Shown: positions 42,279-51,233 of the stretch, in pieces | Layout of the letters: every line of letters starts with the position of its first letter | Numbering within the stretch: position 1 is the first letter of the stretch | Source: Microcyclospora pomicola | Lineage: Eukaryota > Ascomycota > Dothideomycetes > Capnodiales | NCBI GenBank assembly: GCA_002786065.1 | Contig: NHNY01000035.1 | Location: 186,001 to 250,000, forward strand | Direction of reading: 5' to 3' | DNA: 64,000 nt | Notes under the pieces: generated by a model | Databases searched by the model: none | What the model was told of the DNA's origin: nothing | Seen by the model: the letters and a program-made list of their open reading frames with translations, nothing else | Program-made: the position numbers and the translations under genes

Positions 42279-43765
42279 ATGGCGTTCGACATCTCCCCTA
42301 CCATGGAGACAGAATTCATGCGCAAGTTTGGCAGACCTCCACACTTCAGTAAGACTTCCTTCACTTCGACACGTAACAAGCTGACAAGAGTAGTTCACCA
42401 GTGGCCTGGCGCAGCCAAGTCTGGCCCAACCATGGGGACAGCATCGACTGTCCATGCTCAATCGGCAGCTGTAGCCGGTGGCTCAGCAGTAGTAGCGCCT
42501 CATAAGAAGGCGCTCCTGAAAGTACTGCAGCGTAAGTCAAATGATTGGAGTGCGGCGGCGGCGGCGGCGGCAGCGAGCGAAGCTGGTGTACAGGCATCAA
42601 CAGACTCGACCGTGGCTGTACAAGGTACGCCGGTCCATACTAACAAGCACGACGTTGTGAGAGCAGTGAGTGCGACGCAAGCACCGATTCCTGAGAGTCC
42701 GACGCATGTTGTGCCGGCTACTGTCGACACTCCCAGCAAGGCCCCTCACTTTCATGAGGGGCGTACTCTTGCTGCTCCTACCAAGTCAGCTGCGCAGACA
42801 CTACCTTTGTCAGACCATGAGGAGCACTCAAGCGATGGCCAAACCAACACTATCCGCTACAGTGTTGCTACCCTCCGCAACCTTGGCAAGCGTTACCACG
42901 GACAGCTGCCGCCAATCCATATTGTGAAAGCCATGTTCACGTGAGTATATTTTACCTCGATCATGACCTCTCACTTCTTGCATACCACTGACTGCTGTCC
43001 TCAAGATACGAGATCTTTCGTGAGACCGATGCTGAGAAGCTCTTCCCCGATGAGCTTTTCCGCCAGGCTCGTGATGTGGCCAGGAAGTCGGTTGATGAGA
43101 AAAGATTTCTGCGCCTTGAAATGCAAATGGAGGACACCAAGCGGATGGAGAACGATCTCGTCGAGATCGAAGTAGACCTGAAAGAATTACGCAAGCTCAT
43201 TAAGAACAACGAGCCTGCTCCGCAAGATCATGCAGCTACACAGGAGGCTCTTCACGCGGCAGATCATACTACGGTCGATGAGCTGTCCAACGAGCTTGAC
43301 GAATTTCAGAAGTCCATCACCGCCATCACCCAAGCTCACGCTACGCTGGCTTCTGATGTCGCCGACGTGATGACCCGCCAGAACGAGGTCGACACGAACT
43401 TGCCTAGGCTCGCCAACAGCACTGCAAATGCGATTGGCCTGCTCGAAGCCGAGAACGCTCAACTGCGTAGCCACCTGGAGGGCCTCAGCATTCAGCACAC
43501 GGAGCTCACGCAGCGCATCCAACAGCAAAACTCCTGCATCAGCCGCCTCGAAGACTTGGTCCGGGCTCTGACGATGCAGAACTACCAGTCTGCGGCTTCA
43601 GTCTCGGCCGGCTCGTCGATACCAGTGCAGCGTGTTCCCGCACAGCTCTCTAACGGCCAGTCGATCGATATCGGGGTCCCGAAAGGCAGTGGGTTCAACG
43701 CCAGTATGGCTGGGAAGGAGAACAAGATGTCGCCGCATTTGCGTGCTGCCACCACGAAGCGCTGA
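42279..43765 (+). CDS. Coiled-coil protein of unknown function
   Basis: Two exons, 42279-42940 and 43006-43765 (65-nt intron), giving 473 aa. The start is the ATG of MAFDISPTMETEFMRKFGRPP; an in-frame ATG 102 bp upstream is less likely because the extra residues are low-complexity Ser. Seen: a Ser/Thr/Ala/Val-rich first half with an eight-Ala run (from a GCG repeat), a short conserved-looking segment TIRYSVATLRNLGKRYHGQL with PPIHIVKAMFTYEIFRET at the splice junction, then a long coiled coil from about 245 to 415 (KRFLRLEMQMEDTKRMENDL; IGLLEAENAQLRSHLEGL) and a Ser-rich tail with a possible KEN-box-like GKENK. No family is recognised. It could be a cytoskeletal or signalling adaptor; that is speculation. 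Confidence 0.6.
42552..42571 (+). repeat. (GCG)n microsatellite encoding poly-Ala
   Basis: About six to seven GCG repeats in frame, giving an eight-alanine run in the coiled-coil protein. Likely variable in length between strains. Confidence 0.9.
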
Positions 43766-44082
43766 AGTATGGCTTCAATCCGTATCGCTGGAATTGCGAC
43801 ATTAGGTTGTGATGGCTTGTGACCAGGCTCATGAAGCAAATTGAGGCCGAAGTGTTTTGTCGTTCTCGCAACGCTCATGGTTCAAGCCTTGGCACTTTGC
43901 ATGCCCGAATACACACTGTACTTTTAGATCATCAAACAAGAACTCAGCATCGTCCTGACCCAATGTTTCAATGTACAATATCTATGTTACACTCGTGCTG
44001 CCACTGTATTCTCGTATTTTCACAATCATCCTCGCTGTCCATGCTCTCCATACAAGGTTTCCCACCCAGACACTCGATTCAT
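43766..44082. other. Convergent intergenic region
   Basis: 317 bp between the convergent coiled-coil (+) and NDUFAF6-like (-) genes; both 3' UTRs. Nothing else seen. Confidence 0.5.
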
Positions 44083-45243
44083 CTACAGTGTCCGTCGATT
44101 ATATGCCCAAAAAGCCTTCCACGGCAGTCTCCAATCAGTAACACGCAGCTTCCCGCTGAAAACGTCAAAGTCCTGCTGCTGCAAGCGATCCAGCCACAGC
44201 TGCGTCGCGACTGCCGGCATGAACACGCCGAACGCGCGCTGGACCTCCCGCGCGGCTGTCTCCTTGCCAGGGAGGTAGACGTGCTCGGCTTCGTCAGCGT
44301 GCTCGAACGCATGCCCGGCGTCCTGGCCGGCGGCGACGTTGGCCAGCATCTGCCGCGCGGTGATGAGGTGGTCGTTGGCGCGGGTGGCGACGGTGAAGAC
44401 GGCGTCGCGGAGACCGTGCGCGGTGCTGCCGTTGCGCAGCACGTCTTCCTCGCGCACGCCGGCGTCGGCCATCACGTCGAGCGGCAAGGTGACGGCGCCA
44501 TGGCGGGTGGCGCCCACGTCGCCGCTGGGAAGTTGTTGGCTGTTCTGGTTGCTATGCTTGTTGGATGGGCCTGGGAAGGCGAGGAGTGGGAGCCCGCGGA
44601 GGACGGCGGTGATGCCGGCGGCTTTGCCGATGTGCGAGGCGACGTGGTCGGCGGTGATGCTGGTCATGGGCAGGGCTTGCAGCGTGAGGTAGAGCAGCGT
44701 CGAGTAAGTGTTCTCGGCGTACGTTTCCAGCGCGGACAGGGAGGGATATGGTGGGTTGGAGAGATACTTCTCGCGCGTGTCGATGAGCCGCATGAACCAG
44801 CTGCGGCTCCACGTCGTCCGGCCTTCGCTCTGGTGGTGCAATTGCTCCGCGGCCAGCGCAAGGAGAATGGCGATTGGTTGTTTGGGAGGTGAGCCCGCGA
44901 GGGACTTCGTGATGGCATCTCGCTGGAATTGAAGTCGCATAGCTCCGATCGTGGGCGTACTGGTCGTATCCGCCGTCCGGGCTATATCGATGTTGAACGC
45001 ACGCAGAGCGATGTGGGCATCCCGAGCATGGCGTGGGATGTACGGGAGCAACAGAGATGATGGCGTATCATAACGTCGCAGTAAATCCAGACAGTATGAG
45101 CGCGCACGGCTTAATTCTTCTCTGGAGGTTACTTGTGCTGCAGGCTGGACGACTTTTTGGGTTGATGCATATCGTCGGAACCTGTGTTGGCGCTGGATGA
45201 TCGCTGCTTTTCGCCACGTCCGAGAAGGGAAATTTTGCTTCAT
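44083..45243 (-). CDS. Complex I assembly factor NDUFAF6-like (squalene/phytoene synthase fold)
   Basis: Single exon of 386 aa, started at the first ATG (45243). Seen: a mitochondrial-type presequence rich in Arg, Gln and hydroxyl residues (MKQNFPSRTWRKAAIIQRQH), then an all-alpha isoprenoid-synthase-like fold (ARSYCLDLLRRYDTPSSLLL, HIALRAFNIDIART, LPMTSITADHVASHIGKAAG). The two Asp-rich metal motifs of true squalene or phytoene synthases are not evident, which matches the catalytically silent NDUFAF6 group. Family knowledge: NDUFAF6 (sicily in flies) is needed for assembly of complex I in mitochondria. The loss of Asp motifs and the presequence separate it from carotenoid or sterol enzymes. 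Position of the presequence cleavage is unknown. Confidence 0.82.
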   Translation of the reverse strand: MKQNFPSRTWRKAAIIQRQHRFRRYASTQKVVQPAAQVTSREELSRARSYCLDLLRRYDTPSSLLLPYIPRHARDAHIALRAFNIDIARTADTTSTPTIGAMRLQFQRDAITKSLAGSPPKQPIAILLALAAEQLHHQSEGRTTWSRSWFMRLIDTREKYLSNPPYPSLSALETYAENTYSTLLYLTLQALPMTSITADHVASHIGKAAGITAVLRGLPLLAFPGPSNKHSNQNSQQLPSGDVGATRHGAVTLPLDVMADAGVREEDVLRNGSTAHGLRDAVFTVATRANDHLITARQMLANVAAGQDAGHAFEHADEAEHVYLPGKETAAREVQRAFGVFMPAVATQLWLDRLQQQDFDVFSGKLRVTDWRLPWKAFWAYNRRTL

Positions 45244-46515
45244 CTTCACATACGCCAGACGGTGAAGTCGTTATGATGAGTAACGTAGTCGCATGTTCTT
45301 AGACTCTAGGTGGTAGTTGAGGTCCAATGGCAAGTCTTGATAGAATTGGATGTTGCTTGGTAGAATCACCATGTTCGTTGATGTTCACTTGGAAGGTCCG
45401 TGCGTCTTGTACATGACAGCTTCGAGACGTCAAGACTCTTTGCTGAATTGAGCTCACCGCACCTAGCTATACAACCACATTGAGGAACTACATGCGTGTT
45501 CCTTGAATATAAGCATCGACTGCCACCATGTAACTCTGCCAAAAGACTATTTGAGAAAGGGTTGGTCATGATTTTTACTTAGCAAGCACAAATCTGGTGC
45601 GCTCTGAATTGGGAAGTCAACGCTAGGCATTGTCTAGTCAAAAGGCTTCGGCTATACTATGACATGGGAAAGGACAGGACGACAAGACCTGGGAAAGATG
45701 TATGTCAAGAAATTGTCATATACGTTCTCCATTGCTGGTGGTCATCCTGAGGAGTATCAGAATATCATGTTTCGGAACATTGTCGTCTGTGCACATCTAA
45801 GCACAAGCCCAGGGCACTGCGGCCAGACTTCGTCCAACTCCTTACCTGACGACCAATATATATTGGACAATAGTGCTTACTTCCTTCGCCCACACACAGA
45901 CACGAATGAGGGGCGTACGGGTAGCGGTCCTGTCCGGTCCACATGAGGATGATAATTCGGTACCGAATGCCACATGGTCGAGACGGCAGCATCGGCCTGG
46001 GCTGATGACATGTGCGATATCACTGGACTTGATCAAGCTGCAGAGCCTGCAAGCTGAGATGCCATCAAATTGACGACAGACTCACGGTGGCAATAGTCTT
46101 ATCGATGCGGTGGTCGACAATGAGGCTATTGAATTACTATGCGCTGTAGTCCGGCCCAGCATATCTGCTGCGGTTTTTAGGGTCAAGACGGACGGTCAGG
46201 GCCGCACAACCTAACTTCTACAGCGGAACCTCCTAATCACATGCCTGACTCGCGCTGCTAGGAGTAACGGACACTAACCACTGACGCGCACCTCGACGGC
46301 GAGGGATGGCCGTGGAGAGCGATGTGCTATTGTCCCATACAAACTGAGGGGAGTGAATTTTGTTGCCTCTTCTCTGATTTCCCCCATACAGCTCCATATA
46401 CACATGTATCGATCAAGTGAAAGTATCGCATGCCTTCGTTAGCCGCCCGCCGCACAAGGACCAGCGCCCTGGTGAATCTCCGCCAGCCGAAACACAGCAT
46501 ACGCCGCAGGCTTGC
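45244..46515. promoter_or_regulatory. Divergent intergenic region, NDUFAF6-like / STE50
   Basis: About 1.3 kb with the promoters of both genes. Frames within it are short and random-looking; no repeat or RNA gene is recognised. Confidence 0.45.
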
Positions 46516-48718
46516 ATGAACCCCCAGCATCGCCATCCTGGCTCACCAACCTACTTTCGAGCAGGCCTATGGCCAAAATCCTGCTGCGACAACAACCAAC
46601 CCCTCCAAAGGTAGCTGGCTGGCCAGAGTCTCGCATCGAGCAAGTCACATTCCTGCTGCTGCACGGCCCCCCACCTCTTCATCGACCGGCGGTGGTGAAG
46701 CGGGCAGCGCTGGATCTCTGACCAACACGCTTCCGCTCCGCGCTCACGGTGGTACAAACGTGTCTGCCGGAAGTGAGAGCAATAGTACCGGTCCTGGTGG
46801 CTCGTCGTACGATCAATTGGAACGCCTCGCCTCGGAGCCTTTCAAACCCTCCTCCACTTCACGACCACGCAAGACCAACTCATATCCGACTTCACCTTTG
46901 AGTCCCATCGAAAGCGAATTCCAACCCACGCCGATAGATGCGAGCTTTGGCGACCGACTGCTCGAGCCGGAGGCTGCAATCGGGCGTGCTCGGGAGAGGT
47001 CCTCCTTGCCCAGCCAGCAGAGAACGAGGAGTGGCACAGCAACACAACAGTCTTATCTGCAAGAGAGCGGCATGGAGAAATACGCGCGGCAGGCAGGCGA
47101 TACCACGTACGACAGCGATGCTGAGGCAGATGACGAATTTGAGCGCAGTAGTGAATTTATGGGCCCAGCTGTGCAGACCGGGTACGGGGATGACGATGGA
47201 AGCCATCCATCCGAGTCAGAAGATGAGCATGATATGTCAGTGACGGGAGCAGACACGCCGACTACACAAGGCTGGGGGGACCGAGAAGGCCGTAGTCCTG
47301 GAGGAAGCATCTTGCAATGGACAGAAGAGCAGGCTGCGGATTACATTACAGGATTGGCTCCCTCGTTGGAGCAATATTCGCAAAACTTTATTGTCAACGG
47401 AGTAAATGGAGATGCACTCGCACACCTTCACCACGAAGAATTGCGGGAGATGGGCATCTCCAGTGTCGGCCATCGCCTGACTATCCTCAAGGCTGTCTAT
47501 TCTACAAAACTGCGTTGCGGTGTCAAGATCTTGGAGGACGATTATGTTCCGCTCTCAGCCGCCGAGTCCCAGGCGGAACAAAGCGCCACGCAAGACGATA
47601 TCGCCCGGGTGATTGAATCGCTCCGACTGCGAGATCGGCGAATCATCTCCACAGAAACGGAGTTGCGATCACTGAAGCAAGAACTGGACCGGATAACCGA
47701 AGAGAACCGCAAACTCAGAGAGGAGACTCTACCGATCATGCGTATCATGAAAGACCAACGGACACCCTTGCCAGATCCTACATTGCCATCACCACGAGAG
47801 ACCGACCCTGCTCCTATCACCTTGGCCCCTGCGCCTGGCAAAGAAAGCAAAGGATTTTCGCTAACACGCAAGTTCTCGAAAAAGGGTCTCAATTTGGCAA
47901 GTAACGTTGCCAACAAACAACCCTCGCCGACTTATGCGCAACACACTGCTCGGGAAGTACGGGACGACGGAGGGGATAGACTTGAGGCATCCGCTGCTGC
48001 ACAGGCGGCCAGCAATCATCTCACAGCCAGCATGACATCACAGACCAGTCCGAACAGCGTACATGGCCAATTATCCCCGACCAGTCCCGCATATACACAG
48101 AGCGGTTCTTCTTCATATCATCCACCAAAGTCTGCTCGACAACCTGGATCCGCGAGAGGCTTCAGTCATGCCGAGAGTAGTCATTGGAGTCAAGTGAGCG
48201 ATGCAAGCACAGCAGTCGATGGTGCCGCGGTACAAAGGAATGATCGAAGCAGACGGCACGCACCCACACCTAGCCCCCGAGAAGACGAGCCACCTGGCAG
48301 TGCAAGAACAGATCGGGGCAGAACAGAGAAGGAAAATCCCCAAGTCGAGATCTTCAAGTCCTTCCGAGTCGGACTCGAGGATCCCTGTAGTGTCGTTCTT
48401 CCAGTAGCATTGAAACGCTATAACATCGTGGAGGACTGGCGGCAGTACGCGCTGTACATCGTGCACGGCGACCAGGAACGATGTCTGGGCTTGCAAGAAA
48501 AGCCGTTGTTGCTCTTCAAGCAGCTCGAAAAGGAAGGCCGCAAGCCGATGTTCATGCTACGACGGCATGCTGCGCCACAAGAAGGCTGGACCGGGACCAA
48601 CGCCAATTATGTGCCGGAAGGCCAACAAAAGGTAAGCCACATCTCTGATCTCTCATAAGCTGCTATGCTGCAATGACTAACTCCCTCCCAGCAGAACATC
48701 CCCGGTGGCGTGTTATAG
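46516..48718 (+). CDS. STE50: MAPK adaptor Ste50 (SAM and RA domains), with an apparent N-terminal frameshift
   Basis: The main exon ends at 48631; a 60-nt intron follows and a last exon (48692-48718) encodes QNIPGGVL. Seen: a SAM domain at about 265-330 (ILQWTEEQAADYITGL, HHEELREMGISSVGHRLTIL), a coiled coil just after (LRSLKQELDRITEENRKLRE), Ser/Pro-rich linkers, and a C-terminal Ras-association domain at about 600-690 (IFKSFRVGLEDPCSVVLPVA, KPLLLFKQLEKEGRKPMFML). Family knowledge: Ste50 links Cdc42/Ras and the MAPKKK Ste11 in mating, filamentation and osmotic signalling. The long frame has no ATG near its start. An ATG at 46516 opens MNPQHRHPGSPTYF, and the rest continues one base out of frame as EQAYGQNPAATTTNP; dropping one T from TTT at 46555-46557 joins the two into one 713-aa product. 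So either a sequencing/assembly error or a real lesion is likely. Confidence 0.85.
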
Positions 48719-48945
48719 ATATCTTGAGCAGATGATTTGGCGAGCGGCCCGGGACTTTTGATTTTTGCTGGGGAGAGTTTCTGGCATCGCAGGCAACGGG
48801 TACATGTATCTTTGGCGATTCGTACGAATTGGAAGGGAACAACACATTTAGCAAGGCGCAAACTTATATGAATGCCACTTTTGGGAGTCTTGGGTCTGGC
48901 ATGGATTATCCATTACCATCTGGGAGGTGAGGTCTTGACGCCGTA

Positions 48946-48970
48946 TGTACTGTACTGTACTGTACTGTAC
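48946..48970 (+). repeat. (TGTAC)5 tandem pentanucleotide
   Basis: Five perfect copies of TGTAC in a row, with a diverged TGCAC just after. Each unit contains the palindrome GTAC. Located about 250 bp past the STE50 stop codon. Confidence 0.95.
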
Positions 48971-49463
48971 TGCACACTTGGGCGGTATCGCTTTCTGTCC
49001 CTGACCTTGTGCAGACTCGCATACACCTGAAGGTACAACCCGCATGTCCACTCTCATCTCATACATTGCTTGTAGGTTCCTTTGTGATGCTCGTTTACCT
49101 ACCTAGTATGTAGTCGGGGACATACTCTATCCTCGACGTCGGAATTCGGGCTTGGGGACTTCTCTGCATCGCGACCCCGCTACAATACCGCCATTCGATG
49201 ATTCCACATCACCTCCCGCGGAACGGTTTGGGCAATCAATGGCGGCGTCTCTTTTTCAGACGTCAGACCTGCATGTCTCTGATGTTATCAGCTTACCAAT
49301 CGCTTCAGCTCGGGGCTGTTGCTGTTCGTCAGGAGTACCGCTGCTAGCCATCATGAAGGAGTTGAGAAGGGAATAGTACCTCAGGTAGGTGGGTACCTGG
49401 CAGGTATTGACGGGATGGTTCTACGTAGAGACACCGACTTTATCTCTAGAGGAGGAAGAGGAA

Positions 49464-49469
49464 TATAAG
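49464..49469 (+). promoter_or_regulatory. TATA-like box of the epoxide hydrolase gene
   Basis: TATAAG in the run AATATAAGTA, about 160 bp upstream of the ATG at 49629. Distance is acceptable for a fungal core promoter. Confidence 0.35.
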
Positions 49470-49628
49470 TATCAGGGCCTTTCTTCGCTTTATTGAGCTC
49501 AATCATCATACAACGCAATACATCGCGGATACCGAGAATATCAGCACACATCACCTAACACATCTACATAGTCTCGATCCAAGACCCATCTCCTCTCCCA
49601 AAAGCCTCCCTCCCCTCCCCTCTCCACC

Positions 49629-50984
49629 ATGGCAGCCTACAGCAGTATCCCCACCACCGCCACCCTCCGCCCCCAGCCCTTCACCGCACACATCGACGAG
49701 GCGAAGCTGACGCTGATGCGCGACCTCCTGCGCCTCTCACCCGTCGGCCCCGCTGTCTTCGAGAACACAGCGGCGGATCAAGGCGAAGCGCCCTTCTCCC
49801 AGCGACCCGATCGTCGCTATGGCATGCGGCGCGACTACCTGCTCGCGGCCAAGGAGCGCTGGCTGGACGGCTTCGACTGGCGTCACGTTGAGGCTGAGAT
49901 CAATGCGTTTCCGAACTTTACGGTGCCGGTGGAGGACGATGAGGGGTTGGAGATTGAGGTGCATTTCCTCGCGCTGTTCTCGGAGAGGGAGGATGCGGTG
50001 CCTATTGCATTTTATCACGGGTGGTGAGTTGTTTCCTCTTCAATCTCTGGGTAAATGTTGATTCTGAGATACCGCGCAGGCCAGGCTCCATCCTCGAATT
50101 CCTCAAAATCGCCACCCTGCTACGCAACCGCTACACCCCGGCCGACCTGCCCTACCACATAATCATCCCCAGCCTGCCGGGCTACGCCTTCTCATCCGGC
50201 CCGCCCGTCGACGTCGACTACACCCTGCACCGCGCCGCCGCCGTGCTGAACAATCTGATGTGCGGCCTGGGATTCCCGCGCTACCTCGCGCAGGGCGGCG
50301 ATCTCGGCTCTCACGTCGCCCGGCGGCAAGTGCTGACCTACCCGGCCTGCGCCTCGGTGCACCTGAACATGCTCGACGCGCCGGAACCCGTCTCGTCCCG
50401 TGACGACCTGCCCATCACGCCCGCCGAGCAAGCCGGACTAGACCGCGGCGCGGCATTCCGCTCCGACGGCTGTGCGTACGGCCTCGCGCACGGCACACGC
50501 ACCGGCACGATCGGGCTCGCGCTCGCTGCCTCGCCGCTCGCGCTGCTGGCGTGGATCGGCGAGAAGTTCCTCGAGTGGAGCGACGTCGACCCCCCGCTCG
50601 ACGACATCCTCGCCAGCGTGTCGCTGTACTGGCTGACCGACACGTTCCCGCGCTGCATTTACCCTTACCGCGGCGAGGTCACAAGTAAAGACGACGTGCC
50701 CCCGCCCCGGATCGAGAAGCCGTGTGGCTACTCGTGGTTTCCCAAGGAGATCAACCTTGTGCCTGAGAGCTGGGCGAGGGAGACGCTGAACTTGGTGGCG
50801 TTCAACCGGCATGAGCAGGGGGGACATTTTGCGGTGAGTTTCGAAGTACTTTTCCGCGTTTTCCACCTTTGCGTAGTGAGCCGATTCGACAGGGCGATCC
50901 AATAGCTGACGTGTTTGACAGGCCATGGAGCAGCCTGAGATTCTACTCGATGATGTGGAGGAGTGGGTGCAGAAGGTCTGGTAG
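49629..50984 (+). CDS. Epoxide hydrolase (EHN-type, alpha/beta hydrolase)
   Basis: Three exons, 49629-50023, 50080-50833 and 50922-50984 (introns of 56 and 88 nt), giving 403 aa. The start sits in a strong context (CACCATGG). Seen: the N-terminal EHN domain (PQPFTAHIDEAKLTLMRDLL), the oxyanion-hole motif HGWPG (130-134, split by intron 1), the nucleophile motif QGGDLGSHV (Asp206), and the catalytic His in EQGGHFAAMEQPE (His381, at the exon 2/3 junction). The EHN epoxide hydrolases use an Asp-His-acid triad and tyrosines in the lid to open epoxides. The lid tyrosines cannot be assigned safely by eye. No signal peptide; probably cytosolic or microsomal. The last exon encodes only the final 20 residues. 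Native substrate is unknown. Confidence 0.88.
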
Positions 50985-51233
50985 GTGTCTGGAAATTCAC
51001 TTATGATGATGTGCCATAATAGAAGAGATGGTGAGCCGATTGTTCTGCAATCACGCGGGAACAGGTATAATGAGACCATGAATCTCGATATGATGCGAAT
51101 CTATCTCACGAGGATACCATCAGAGATGCATCCAGATATCCAATGCTTGTCATGACTTCTTATGCTTTTACTTCTCCACTTCTTGCCATCAGAGATAGCC
51201 AAGATTTGCTTAGCCACTTCCCAGGTATTATGA
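50985..51233. other. Convergent intergenic region
   Basis: 249 bp between the epoxide hydrolase (+) and DscA (-) stop codons, holding both 3' UTRs. Confidence 0.5.

Larger units (their letters stand above)
48719..49628. other. Intergenic, STE50 to epoxide hydrolase
   Basis: About 910 bp between two + strand genes. It contains a (TGTAC)5 repeat and a TATA-like box, both listed. No other gene is seen. Confidence 0.45.

Noticed and set aside
43819-44892. 357-codon open frame antisense to the NDUFAF6-like gene
   Set aside because: Shadow of the recognised - strand gene, with Gly/Val/Ala-rich composition typical of GC-rich antisense frames.
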